NCBI GenBank assembly: GCA_947561715.1
Contig: OX387199.1
Span: 14,389,001 to 14,453,000 of the forward strand
Direction: 5' to 3'
DNA length: 64,000 nucleotides
Origin: Ascidia mentula
Taxonomy: Eukaryota; Chordata; Ascidiacea; Phlebobranchia; Ascidiidae
Below are positions 10,844 to 25,800 of the stretch, piece by piece. Numbering within the stretch: the stretch's first letter is position 1; every line of letters starts with the position of its first letter. The position numbers were made by a program, and so were the translations under genes. The notes under the pieces were generated by a model. It did not search any database, was not told where the DNA came from, and was given only the letters and a program-made list of their open reading frames with translations.

Positions 10844-13800
10844 CTGTTTTATTTGAGAAGAAATTCACTCATATTAGCTTTCAGCAATGATAAAAAGGCA
10901 TAGTGCCAAAAACCATAAATTGATAGTGATGCTTCAATTTATCAAAACTACTGTTTAATTTGCAAGTTTGCATTGACCTAAAACCTTCATTTTTAAGTAT
11001 TGTGAGCTCAAAAATTCCCAATTAAAACGATATAAACATTCGAATGTTTAAATAAACCAACTTACATGGGCAGACCGACTCCTCACAGCAACCGTTCTTG
11101 GTCTTGGCCGTGTAGGAAGGTTCGTTATTGGCACAGATTGCCCTCCTATTCCTGGTTGCAGAAGTTGCTGAGCACGTGTACCTCGGGAAGATATCGATCT
11201 TTGTCTTGTCTCTGGAATGAGGGTTGAGGTAAGTGCATTGCATCATCTCACATGCGTTGTCTTTGTTCACCCATTTCTCGCCAATCTGTTAGAATGCAAA
11301 GCGGTTAACTCCTTATTTCTATACGATTCTGTATATTGGACTTGCAAATATATATGCTGCTTCACAAAAATTAGTTATTTTACTGTGGTTTACTTGTGAC
11401 ATGCATTATTCCTGAACAAAAAAACGTACTGTTTTCTTCTCGTTTCCAATCATGCAGTAATCAGTTGATGGTGGCTTGTCAACACAATCGTATTTAGGAC
11501 AACAACATCTTTGGTCGGTCAGGTTACGAACAGCAACCTCTCCATCCGCGCACATGGCATCCTCACAACGACTGAAGTTGCAGCCTACATGAGAAGAAAT
11601 CATTTATTTTTGTTCCCAAATCTGTATAAAAACTAAATTTTGTCACAACGCCCTATTTTTTTCCAAACTGTTCGTCTTTGTGTAGTTACTAAAACACACC
11701 AAGGCGTAGTTTTCTTTACTGTCTGGTGGGAAAACTTACGACAGCCGTATTGCGGACAGCAAACGTTGAGCGAGTGATCCATATACTTGTAAACATCCAT
11801 CTCGGGGTCATCACAAGTTAGGTTGGTCCTCAGGCACTCCTTGCGTTCTTGAAAAAGTTAATGTTTCACAATGATTAAAAATTAAAAATCTCTTTCTGAA
11901 GCCCTGGAAGCAGCAATGTCTGTTTTTTTTCTGCAGGTTAGCGTTTAGCTTGGATAGACTAACTTACTGCATTCAAGTTTGGGACAACCGCAGTCGTCCT
12001 TGAGTCCGGTGTCGACGATTTCCTTGCATTCGTCGGTGCAGTTCGGGCGCGGACATGGGTTCGGTTCTATTGGAAACAGAAGAAGTACATTTAGAGACAC
12101 GTGTGTATGTTTTGTATGATTTAAAACCACCCTTCTTCCAAGAAATGTGCCGTTTAAAAAAAGGAATAATGTTCACATACAAAACTATGTAGTTTATTGG
12201 TAAAAAATGTCATTCGAAGTTTCAGTAAACTGTGCTTTAAAACCTAAATTGTGTGTTAATTCACACGAAGAAAATGACAACTGATGATTAAAGGCACCCA
12301 CCGCATTTTCTAACTGTGCATCCACATCCGTCAATTGTGTCCACAGCGTGGAAGCACGTATCACACTCATCCGGAACCACGCATACAGTTTCGTTGACCA
12401 TGTATGGGCAACCTTGGTTGATGATAGCATCTCTGTCTACCAAGCAGCGGCGGTACCAGCACTCAGATTTGGGATGCATCCACCTTTCGTTTCCTGCACC
12501 AATACAGGCTCAAGAATAATGGAGGCCTCACACTTTAATGGGAGAATTCGCATTTCCTTGCTCTTTTTGTTATAAGAACCTGATCCAAGTAATAGGAAAC
12601 TTTTCGCAAGATGTCATATAACTCTATTTTTCGCACTTTAATATGGGAGCACGACACATTACTTTAACCTACAGACTACTTTTTTAGACCTACTTTCGTG
12701 TTGAGTCATGTCAACATCGTCAACACAGACTGTAGGGCAATCACAATAGCTTGGACAGCATTCGTTCTTGGTCTTTACTGCGTCGGTCTTCATCACGGTG
12801 AATGGGAAGTACTTCTTCTCGCAGTCATCCTGGGTGGTCACGTTGCACTGCATCGGTACTGTGAGCAACAACATTCGGGTTAGAAGTCCGGTCAGGCTTT
12901 TTTAAGTCCGTTTTACCTATACACTAATTAAATCATCTAAATTCAAGCTATTTTTAAGGTAAATCGATGAATAATTGGCCCTCAAAAAAAAAATATATAT
13001 ATATATATATAATTAAAGCTTACCACACTCGTATTGTGTGCAGCAGTATTCGTCCTTGCTGCTGAGGGTCACGTGGCAGTTGGGGCAGGGAGTCGGGGCA
13101 ACACAAGGTATTTCCTCCACTTGGGGACACTCACTGGGATCACCTTCCACTGCGTTGCGACAAGTGTATCTGGATAGCAATAAACAGGTTGGCAAAACGA
13201 AACTTACACCATGATGCCCTAGCACGCATTTTTCTTCTATTACAAAAGCTTGACACAGGTTAAATTGAAACAGTTGAAATGGTTTGCAGTTTTATGAAAA
13301 TTACCTGCGCTTGCTGCCGCAATCATCTTCAACGTTCTCCTCCCATTGTTCGCCGATCTTGCGGGGGTTGTTGTCGCTGTCATAGCACACTGTTGGACAT
13401 CTGCACTCATAACCCACAGGGCAGCAGGGGAAGTACTCGTGAAGGCCTGAATTGAAAGCAGTTCAGTGAAAAAATGTAAAAGTATATGCAAAACACGCGG
13501 TCATTCGGTTCTTACCGCTCAGCGAAATTTCAATAAGATCGGACTTGGGTGGTGGACAGGACGTTACGTTGTATGGCGCTGGTGGACATACATAGTCATC
13601 TGTAATAAGAAATAGAACATTTTATAGTAAAGGTAAAATATCCTGAAGGAGCAAAGTTGGTGCTTAGAGATGCCACTTACTACATATGTTGATGTCACAG
13701 CCACATTCATCTTTTCCAGGGGTGGTCGTCTGACATTCCTTGCACGGAATTGGATCGGGACACCCGACGTCACGTGCTACTGGGCACATGCTCGGGTCTT

Positions 13801-16800
13801 GCTGGCACTCGTCGTAGATTTTCGTTGCCACGCCAGAGCTTTCCAACACCTCGCTGTAGCGAAAACTCAATAAAGTTATGTCAAATTATATGAAAATTAG
13901 CCTTATCTACCGGTAGTTCAGGTTCTCCTTAATTGCGTCCCAGTCTTCAGTCTTCAATTCCAGCATACCCACCATGGCTTCGGGTACGATGCATCTCATA
14001 CGTGTACAAGTCTCCTCATCCCACCAAGTTTCGTACAACTGCACAGAACATATGACTGGATCTATTACCAGACCTTACAAAAGTGCAGTTTTCCGACAAA
14101 CATGGCGGATTTTAAGAACCAACCCGTAGACGTATAATGTTAAATAACTCACAAAAAATGGCTTTCGCCTGATTTACCTTTCGCCTGATTCCTTTGTAGA
14201 GACACGACGTGTCGCAAACTGCAAACGCAAATAAACACAAATTGATACTCTCGTTTGCATAGTAGCTTTCAACAAAAACGTTTATATTACGTACCACAGC
14301 AGTTCTTGCTCGGGAAGCATTCGTCCTGAGTTGCCAAGGTAACAATCTTCTGGTTGGCTGCTGGAGTAGTGCATTCCACTGGGTCGGGTATGGGCACTTT
14401 AAAACGTAAACGAAAAAAATGTTGCATTTCACTTGCACTGACGTACTTCGTTAAACTTAGATATCATTAGAGTCGTCAGAGCCAATGGCTTTTTTTATAA
14501 AAATAGCCTGTAACAAAACGTAGACGTTTGGGTTTTAAATTGGCAAGTTAAACATAGTCTATTAGGAGCTGCTACAAATTCATATCCTTACCGCAGTCGA
14601 GTTGTTCGCAACAGTAGTCGTCCTTACTGCTTACAGTGTCGAAACACTTGGGGCATGGAGCTGGTACAACACAGGGAATTTCCTCAACTTGAGGGCATTC
14701 GTGAGGATCTTCCGTCGTGGCAACGCGACAAGTGTATCTGAGTGAAAAGATTTACTCGTTCAAAACTGTCTGTTTGTTGACAAATAACAAACCTTCTCTT
14801 GTTGCCGCAGTCATCCTGAACATCTTCTTCCCAATTTTCGCCGACGGCACGAAGAGTGTTGCTGCTGTCATAGCAACCATCTGGACATTCGCACACGTTA
14901 CCCACAGGGCAGCAGGGGAAGTAGTCGTGGAGCCCTAAAACGTAACCCAGGTCGCTGTAATGTCCACTGAGCCAATATGATTTTTATTGAGCCCCAGTAA
15001 ATCTTACCTTTAAGCGACACTTCAACAAGTTTGGATTTGGGTGGTGGGCAAGATGTTCTGTTGAAAGGTGCTGGTGGGCAGACGTAGTCCTCTATAATAC
15101 AACAGGAATTAGCTACTGGTAATGAAATTTAACATCTGTAAGGTATTATAATTGCACGAATGCGTTCCACCGCACTTTCGGAAGTCATACAACTATCAAA
15201 TCAGAAATAAATGCCAACCTAAGGCGGTTTACACTCAATTCGGTATTCTGAAAGTTTGCTCCATCTACAAAGTTACGTAAGATCTCTGGACCAAATCAAA
15301 ACATTGTATGATCTTTGGATATTTAGTGCTAGTTGGTTTGTACTATGCAACTGTAGCCACAATAAAGCACGTACCACAGATGTTAATGTCACATCCACAT
15401 TTGTCCTTTCCTGGTGTGGTCGTCTGGCATTCCTTGCATGGAATTGGATCGGGACATCCAATGTCGCGTGCCACTGGGCACATGCTTGGGTCTTGCTGGC
15501 ATTCTTTGTAGATTTGCCTCGCCACGCCAGAGCTCTCCAACATATCACTGCAATACATCAAAGACACACCATAACAAACAAGCTAACATTGATTTAAAGC
15601 CTGTTTCTTCTTCAGAACAAAATAAACCTATTAATGTCGCGAGGATAAAGGCAATGTCACAAAGAATGTTAAATTTTGTTTCAAAAAAGTTGTCTGAAAG
15701 GTTCTTATTTAAATGCACCGAAGCAACTATACCGGAAGTTAAGTTCATCTTTGATTCCTTCCCAGTCGTCTGTTTCCTTTTGTATCATGTCAACAGTGAC
15801 GTCAGGAACGATGCATCTCATACGTGTGCAAGTCTCCTCATCCCACCAAGTTTCGTAAAGCTATGAGATAGAAGTAAAGTTTTGAACATAGGGATTGAGA
15901 ATGTTTCTGTCCAAACGTTGTATTAGCTAAGCAGCATTACATGAGGACAAGAGGTTGTGCATTATATTGGGTTGTAAGGTAGGCTATATACAACCTAATG
16001 TTTACAGGAAGTACCATTCACATTGTACTTAGCATATGTTTCATACCTTGCGCCTAATTCCCTTGTAAAGACAAGAAGTGTCGCAAACTGTAAAGAAAAG
16101 GTAAGGTCGTGTAAGAGATAGGAACGCCTTTTTAATACAGATTTATAGTACATACTCCTTACTCTCTCGAGTACTACAATGATGTTGATACTTTTATTTG
16201 TGTGGGATGTTCATCACCACCATATTAATCCAAAAGCGTGTTGCAATGATGCAAATACAAGTCGTTAGAAATTTAATTAATAGAAATCTTACCGCAGCAA
16301 TTCTTCTGGGGGAAGCACTCGTCAGCCGTTGCCACGGACACAATTTTCTGGTTTTGTGCTGGTTCAACACATTCCGTTGGTTCTGGTACAGGAACTGCAA
16401 TAAAAACAGATTACAGACTCCACGTGTAAACACCAACAAGAAGTCAATGTAATTTTCCAACAGGAATGTGAACCTACCGCAGTCGAGTTGCAAGCAGCAG
16501 TAGTCGTCAATCCTCTCTACCGAATCGAAGCAGTTGGGGCAGGGATCCGGGGAGATGCAGGGGATTTCTTCCACCTGTGGACATTCGCTTGGATCTCCCT
16601 CCTTCGAGGCACGACATGTGTATCTAACAGAAAAGCATCATTGAAAATTTTTTTGTTCAAGTGCGTTTGTGTCAGGCGATATTTCTGAAATTTTATGGAA
16701 GGACAAAACAAAAACGTAACATATAATTATTTATTCAGTTTGAAGAAAATGTATGTCGATTTTAGATCTGAAATCACACACTTTCAGTATTACTTAAAAA

Positions 16801-19800
16801 AGTAAATTCTTTTTTCGGCCATTCTACCAATTCACAATAGTTCAAAAGGTTATATCACAAATAGTAAACCTTCTCTTGTTTCCGCAGTCAACCTGGACAT
16901 CTTCTTCCCATTGTTCGCCGACGGCACGAAGAGTGTTGCTTCCGTCATAGCAACCATCGGGACACTCGCACACGTTACCCACAGGGCAGCAGGGGAAGTA
17001 GTCGTGGAGTCCTAAGGGTGTTAAAAACGCAGTTTATTGCAAAATATACGTCCTCATGTTTTCAGGGATTCTTACCGTTAAGCGACACTTCAACGAGTTT
17101 AGACTTTGGTGGTGGACAAGATGTTCTGTTGAAAGGTGCTGGTGGGCAGACGTAGTCAACTAAAAAAAGAGAATGCCTCAAGGTTTTGTACTTAGTTCCA
17201 GCATCTTCGTATAGTGTTTTAATTTACCGCAAATATTGATGTCGCAGCCGCATTCATCTTTTCCAGGGGTGGTGGTCTGGCATTCCTTGCATGGAATTGG
17301 ATCGGGGCATCCGATGTCACGTGCCACTGGGCAGAGACTCGGGTCTTGCTGGCACTCGCTGTAGATTACTCTAGCCTTTCCAGATTTATCCATTAGATCA
17401 CTAAAACAAAGGAAATACAATAATTCATGAATAACTCGCTTTGGCCAAAAAAACATAGAGGAGTACGAGTATAAAACCCTCATTTTTGATGTTAGATTTT
17501 ACAGCTAAACAATGAAAAATCCTGAAGACACAAACAATAAAAGTTTGATATTTTTGTCGCTTTACCGGTAGTCAAGAGATTGCTTGATTCCATCCCAGTC
17601 GTCAGTTTCCTTTTGCAGAATTCCCACCATCGCCTCGGGAACAACGCATCTCATACGTGTGCAGGTTTCCTCGTCCCACCAGGTTTCGTACAACTAAATA
17701 AAAAATATTTTTATATTCAAAAATCCTTCCTGGTATAGACGAAAAGGTAACATAATATTAAAACAAATATATTTAACTAATATTTAACTTATATCACCAC
17801 AGAAACGGGAATAATAGACGTACCGTGCGTCTGACTCCCTTGTAGAGACAAGTGCTGTCACACACTACATAGAAAGAAGATACATTTTTAATTTTATGAA
17901 AGCAATAAGGAACACTTATGGTAAAAGTTTGTGTATAAGTAATCACTACTGACCACAGCAGTTTTTGCTGGCGAAACATTCGTCTTCAGTTCCCAAGGAG
18001 ATGACTTTCTGATTGGCAGCAGGGTCATAACATTGTGTTGGTGGGTTCAGTGGGGCTATGGAAAAGAAGTCATGTGTTAAGTTGTTTTGCTTTCATTTCA
18101 ATCCAAAAGCTTATTATTGGAGTGAAATATTTTGTTGGTATTTTCATACAGTGCTTTAAGAGTGACACCAAATATTTTGAAACGCTTATGTAGATTTACG
18201 CCCAACACTTACAGCAGACGACTTCGGGACATTCGCATATATCTTTGCCAATAGTTTTGTTTTCGCAAGTCTGGCATTGCGTGTTGTCGACTTCGCAAGG
18301 GCTGATTTTCACAGCTATTGGGCAGACTCCGGCCTCCCATTCATTTTCTGACACGAAACAACGACGTTTGATGCAGCCGTTAGGATCTTCGTCCAACGCG
18401 ACCCACTCTGTTCCATTCTTAATGTAAATAAGTTCAGGTTAACCAAGTACGAAAAAGAACAGAAAATGAAGAATAAATTGTAGCAAATTTTGCGGTAGCT
18501 CCAGACAAAATGTCAACACTTGCAAATTACCGTGACTTTTTCGCCGTTTCTGTCGCAGTAAAGCTCTGCTTTGCAATGGTAAACTGGACAGCAATACTCG
18601 GGAACTTGGCGTTCGTGCAGAGTATCCCACCTAGAAATAGTTACGCCGTTCAGTTCAGTTCAGTACTAAAAATTTGTTTTCGGCTTTTGAAAAATTGATC
18701 AAATTGTGGTAGTTTAAAAAGATTTTGAATTAATTTAAAGAACCAAACCTATTCCCATTTCATTGTTTTTTGTTTCAAAACATTTGTTTTTACATAAGAA
18801 CGTGAACGAAATGTAATTTACTCGTAGCAATCCTGGCATTCCGGTTTCGTGTCGTTGCATGGAACAACCTCCCACGTTTCCAAGAGGCACTTGTCAGGAT
18901 CTTGTTCGTCCACTGTTGATGTGCACACGTAGTTAAGACAATCCTTGGTCCACGTGTTACCGATTTGGTACGGCTCACCGTCGAACATACACACGTTGCA
19001 CACTGAAAAATGAATGGTTACTCCGTAATGTCGAGAACGGGTTTTAAACAAAGGGGGATTTTCCCGTCAAAGAAAACCATATTACCGCATTTGAAAATGT
19101 CACAGCACTCTCCGTCGTCATAGCAACAGCTTCGTTCTTCGTCCTTGACACTCTTGTAGTTTTCTTTGCAGACGGTTGGTGGCGGACATTCATTACGCGT
19201 TTTGGTCACGTTGTGGCATTCGGTATCCTTGCCAAGATCCTGCTCAAAACAAAAATACTTCGACATCATTACTGCATTCTGCCTTTGAGGTAATTTTATG
19301 TATGCTAATCAGTTTTCCTTCAAATCAGAATTAAAACCGAACTGGACAGTCTGCAAAAAGTCTTTTTGTCTTGGATATATTAACTTGCCTTGGTTGGGAG
19401 ACAAGTGTATGTGTCGTAGCAAATCTTTTCTCCTTTGGTCCATGATGAGCCAACTTCCTTCTCCACCAACACTGTATCCTCATACTTGCAGTAAGGACAC
19501 TCTGTTGCAAACAGTTAGAATTATACGATTAGCGTCGTTAATTGACCAAATACATTGCGGAAACATTATATTAATTATTGTTTCCCGACAGATTCGAGGT
19601 ACATTTAGGTTGTCGTGTCTACGGACACTAACACCCAAACTTAGCCACAATAAAATACTTTCTATCGACAAATTATAACTTTTCTTACTCATAGTAACAC
19701 TTACGGCACTCAATAAGGTCGGTGCAACCACAGGAAGTGATTTCAGTAATGGCCACAACGTATGGGAATTCACATGCAGGCGGATCTGGACATGGCACTG

Positions 19801-22800
19801 GTTCACACGTCTAAAGACAAAATCAAAAGCAACTTTTAGAAACGTAATAAAATGTTTGGATGATTTGAACACCATGTCTTTGTTTCTTGGAACAGTTGAA
19901 AACCTTTAAACATAATATTAATAACAAATAATATTTTACTTAGGAGTGCAATTCGATTCGTTATTGTACATTTAAATGAAAGACAGTACCGGGTTAAATT
20001 GTGCATTTGAATGCAGAAACCCAACATAGTGAAAATTGTTACAACAAATTACCTCTAGCAGACACTTGTCGTTGGCATCACGATCGTTGGTACACTTACA
20101 ATCCTCGCACTTGCGCTCAGTCTCGCGATATGTTCGGCGCCATGTCTCACCAGGCTGAAAAACACAAGTGTTTAAACACAAATGACGACAGCGTGATGCC
20201 ATTCTATCAATGTCATCTTTCTTGTAAGTAAGTGTTGATTTGCTTAAAGGTGTAAAACCTCAAAACGTACCGGTATGCAGGCAAAGTATGAATGAACTAA
20301 CCACGTATGTCCTGTTATCAAACTGATCAAAACAGACATGGTCACATGTACAATTGTAACATGGCTCCTGGCACGGGTCGGATGGGATGACGTCACGCAA
20401 GAATGGATAATCGCACGTGATCACCGGGCATCTTGGGATCTCCTCTGTACAAAAACATCACATTTGAAAATGATATTTTAAAACACGGCAAGTATTTTTG
20501 CGTTGAGAACAATTGAAATTCTAATACAAAGTGTTGGACGATTGAAATTTATGTTACTTCTGTATGAGTAATAGAAGTTTATTATTCCAACACACAAGAT
20601 TTTAAGTGAACACAAAATGTTTGTGTTTACCACAGACGTATTGAGGACAACCGCACTGGTCGTCTTGCCAACCAACAGGAACATGGCATGTTGGGCACTC
20701 GGTTGGTTTCTGGCAAATCTGACGATGGTATGGGCAGTCTGTCTGGTTGAGTCGCACCGTTTCAGCGCCATCTAGTGGATCGGTGCAGTGATGCCAGCAA
20801 CCATCCATCATCCATTCAGAGTTTGGCTATGGACGAAAAAGGTTATGGTTAATAACAGAAAAAGTTGCCTTTATAACTAAATGATAGTTGATTGAAAATA
20901 TCTTGGGTTACGGCAATTCTTTCGGAATGAACTTACCGGGTAGGCATTGAGGGTTCCATTGTTGTTGACAAAGCAGACCCTGTCACATTCTATAAGCACA
21001 AACGAAATCGTTATTGTATCTAAATTCGCAACTAAAGTTGTTTGTTTTTTGTCTTACCGCATCGGTACAGGTCACAACAATCGTACTGATCTCTTCCGTA
21101 GATGACACTGTGCATACGATCTGGGCAGTCGGGCTCGGGGGCACAGGTTGTGTTTTGATAATTAACCGCCTTGTAGCATCCACCATCAGCCTTCACACCT
21201 CGCACACATTTAAAGCCAAGACACTTCTTGTTCCACGTAGATCCAATCTGACAAAATACTGATTTGATAGAAATGCTTGGATTTTATGAAAAACCCTTTG
21301 TTTCAAATAGCGGATTTTCTTAATAATATGACATGTTTTAAGTGTAAAGTATTACCTTCGTCATTAATAGTTTGGAATTTTTGGTTCGGAAACATTAGAT
21401 CCAAAAACAAAATACTTACCGGCATAAGTCTTTTGTTGTTCTGCATGTCGTAATCCACACAAGAATCGCACTCTGCGGAATGTATAACACTTAGATACGA
21501 AGTTGTTAATTTGCTTTAAACTTAAAATAGCTTTTGAGGGAGGTTTTGGAGTTCATACGGCATACAATCGCAATAAAACAGAGGAAACTTTTCCGAAGTC
21601 GTTTTACTCATATACTACCAGTCAATGAAGAGTTTACCAATGTAAATTTACTCTCTGGGTTAAAAACTCTCAAAATATGGGCAACAAATACATGGTATTT
21701 GATTTTTTAACAATTTATATAAAAGAAAACACAAGTCATTCGTCTTCCTGTTGCTTCCGATAAGTATATTTCGCCTACAACATCGTCTGCATCAATTATT
21801 CAAATAATTTTATTTGTCTCGAATGACGTCACAATTACGTCGACTCACCGCATTCTCCCCATGGACAACAATCCTCTTCGCGAGTCTTGTTCACCCATGC
21901 GTAACCGGTAGCGCAGGTCGGTGTGGGTCCAGTGGGACATGCGTCCTGTACACGGTCGATCTTGGGACAGTATTGAATGGCGGTTTTGTTGTAGCAGGTA
22001 TCGGTGTAACAGCAGTTGGATTCGGTCTCATCGCGGCACCAGACGTTCGACTCTCCAACCTGAAAACATGTACAAGTGTTTTGGCGGGTGATTGGCAGCA
22101 TTGGTCAAGCGCCCGACTAATATACCAAGAGGAAAACTTGATCTAAATTCGTGGCCAGGACATCCTGGGTTCGAATCCCCGGTGTGGTAAAAAAAGAACA
22201 ATTAGTATGTTTCATAACTAGTGGTATAAATAACAACTACTTCTCAAACTTTTCACAAATTGATGGTACTTCACTTTTATTGAAGTCAAAACCATGTTTA
22301 TAATATCCTAAATTTCGTTGCTGTAGTAAAGAGTTCTCGATCCTAACATCATATACACATAGTACTGAGCATAATTCACCTTGATTGAAGCATCCTTCTC
22401 TCCTGTGTCATGCTCGCACGTCACACACACTGCAAGGTAAGAATTTAAAGAAATATTATTTAAAATGTTTTTGTTTCATGGTAACAACACCGAAATTGTA
22501 ACTGTGGGTGTATTAGACACTGGCAGACCGAACCCAACTACAACAAAACAAACTGTGTGTTACCGCATTCGTATTTGACTGGGCAGCATGGGTTTCCGGT
22601 TTCAAACTCGGTGAGAACTTCGTACCATTCGCACACTTTGTCCTTTCCGCTGTCCATGCATCCTTGGACAATTACCTCCTGCACGAAACGCACGTGTATC
22701 ATTTTCGAACGTGTTGTTCATGAACTTTGAACGATTTAATACGCGGTAGGTTTGGAAAGTGTGGAAAAATGCAAACAAATCTCTTGTAAAAATTTAATTT

Positions 22801-25800
22801 TGATCCAAACTGTTTTAAACGCCCCAGAAGGCTAGCCAGAACTTAAATAATCTTACCTGCAAGTTACAAATGGGTTCTGTCGCATCAGGATGGGGTACAC
22901 ATTCGTAGTTCTTACAATATGTTTTCGGTCCAATAGCAGGAACGGGGTCATAACTTAAACAAAAAACGTCTCAGTATTCGGAAATATTTAACCAGCTATG
23001 CCTCCAGTCACACCAATAACAAAATATTTTTACAACTTAATTAAGGTTAACCCATTCAACTTAAAGCTTTAACCTCTGTCACGTTTTAAATATAACGTTA
23101 TAACACCAAATGGTAAATTTTGAAAAACAGAGGACATGGTTTGGTTTGTATCACAATGGATTGAGTTGATGCTGTTAAAGGACTCATATTTTTAAAAACT
23201 CAAATCAAAAATTTTTAATTAAAGTCTTACTCGTAAACGATTGACCACGAGTCACCGATCTCCTTTCCTTCGTCGCACGAGTCCTCACGGATAATGCACT
23301 CTGAAACAAGTACATAGTCAAATCCTTACAATTTACCGAATGGAACATTCACGCACATGCCAACATAACAACCCCTTTTTTTTCAAACAATCGTTATTTC
23401 TATCACCATACTTTCAATGGAAATACCAAACCAAATATAACGAAGATCACAACAAACCCTTTTCGCAGTCGCGGCAATTCTTGCATACGGAGGTAGTTGA
23501 GTTGACGCAGGTCAATTCGTAGAAGTAAGGGTCGTATTTTGGGATCGGGGCATATTCCTCTTCACAACTGTACAGGTTGCTGGTGCCGTTGTAGCAAAGA
23601 TCACCGTCGGTGGTGGCGGCACACCACTCAACTTGGCAAGTGTCGGTATCCAGGGGGAAGTACTTTGTCTCGCCAGGCTGCAAAAAGTGACATTTTGTAC
23701 AGTTAGAAAACCAAGTACTGGCGATGGAACCGCAGTTATGTTGCAAGGAAAATGGCAAATAAGGTTTTAGAAGGTTTCCTCCACGATAAGTAATGTATTT
23801 GATGGCTGGACTCCAATGCCGACTGAATGCTTTTAGCATTTACCACAGGATATACAGCACGTTTTAATTAACTTGAGATGCTACCTTGATACGGAGCACG
23901 GCGCCAGACTTGGTCTTGCACTCATCACAGATTTCTGCAATCAAGGAAAAAAATAAACCACATTTGTCAAGCACACATAAAGAGCAGCAATTTGGAGTTC
24001 ACACTTACCGCAAACACGACACTTGTTCTCGACAGAATAACGGGTGCATCCGTCTTCGCTGTTTTGAATTGCCACACACTTCTGTGTCATTTCATCCAAG
24101 ATGTATCCCTAAATTTACGACTTAAATTTAGGATCAATTTCCGTTAACACCAATAGCAAGAATGTGCTGTCAATCATGAGTTTACATATGTGTGGTAACA
24201 ACGCAGGTTTGTGAATTGTGAAAGCAAAATGGTTGTATATGCTTGCTACGTTAACAAACTCTTTCTCGTTTAATACAGCTTTTGACGATGAAATCACCCA
24301 TGCCCCTGGCAATAATGCTTAACTTTGTACATTCTTTTGTTAGCCGGATTTTTATACTTTTCAATATACACACCCTATACATGCGCAGAAACTCAGTAAA
24401 TTGCAACATTAGAACCAAATTTACCTCGGGACATTTTGGGAAGCAGCCCTCCACGCACCAGTTGGCGTCATCTGAAGACTGGCAGGGGCAGCAAGTATCG
24501 GTGATGCAACTTGCACAAGGTCTGTAATGCCACCTACATTCATCTTCGTTCTTGTTGTAAATCTCGCACATAAGAGCTGGAAGAATCAAAAACACTCGTC
24601 AGTGCTTAAATTTCCGAACCTATTTATGACCCTATACCCCTACGGCAGTTGTGCATATGGTTGTGACGTCACAATTTGACTTTAAAGGATACGCAAAATA
24701 TTTGCTTGATTTCAAAACTATTTGTTTGAACAGAATTATCTGTTTGGGGCGCAAACAACAGCGCTTTGTTGTGAAAACTCACTTTGAAATTTCGTTGACA
24801 AATAACTGCTCAACTTATAGTGATAAAATGCATGAGGTACCAAAATTAAATGTAAAAAATCTAAGTAACTTACGGCATCGCTTCATGTTTCTCCATTCAA
24901 CGACGACTCCCTTTTGGGCGCACTGGTGGGCGTAGTGGGCAATGGCAGTGCACATGCACTCACAATCACCACCGGCATCACATCCACATGTGTCCAACAC
25001 GCAAGCGTCAAAGTACTTTTGCGGACTCACCTATGTCACGCATCATTGCATATTGTAAGTTGTTTGCAAATATTAGAGGAATTTGTGGTAAAATCATTTC
25101 TGACAAGTGACAGCCATACACAAATTAGTTAATCAGAATGCAAGATCAAAATACTAAAAGGACGTCATCACAGATATTTCCAATGTAAGGACTGACGACC
25201 TACTTTAAGCATTTTTTCGGGACACTGTTGCATACTTGTTTAAGGACTGGTGGAAATTTAATTATACTATAAACTAACTGAATGTTTTGTCTGCCCTTAT
25301 GACCAAACATGTGCACATTTACTTTTAATCGTGTTTACCTTGGCATGGCACTCTCCGAACAATTCTGTGTCAAGAATGACGTTGCATTTTTCTTCCGACC
25401 AGGATCGTCTCTCGGGTCTCAAGGAGCAGGAGTCGTTCACTTGACTTGCAATGGTGGCATCCACGCACCCTGAGGCGGTTTCAGGTACCTGGGCGACAAA
25501 GGTAATGTTTGTTTTTGAATGTATGTAACCCATTCCTTAAACTTTCTTAGCAGTGCTTTGGTATTCAGTCAAGTTATTCAACCAATTTTTGTTCGTTTTC
25601 TGATTTATTTGAACAAGATTACCAAAATAAAATATAAAGCAATTACATTTTTAAGTGCTGGCCGCAGCGAGTTACATTACCTTCCAACTGTTGCCAAACT
25701 CGATATGTTCCGCTGCGATACCGGTGCTGGTAGTAAAATCGTTGGTGTCGATTCCATCATAGTTACCACAAAGACCGCAAACTTTTGTCTGCATAATTTG

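Noticed and set aside
12993-13010. Short AT microsatellite
   Set aside because: It is real but small, and of no evident significance in an AT-rich intron.
22092-22189. A working tRNA gene
   Set aside because: The B box is good but the acceptor stem does not pair and the anticodon region carries extra bases, so I list it only as tRNA-derived.
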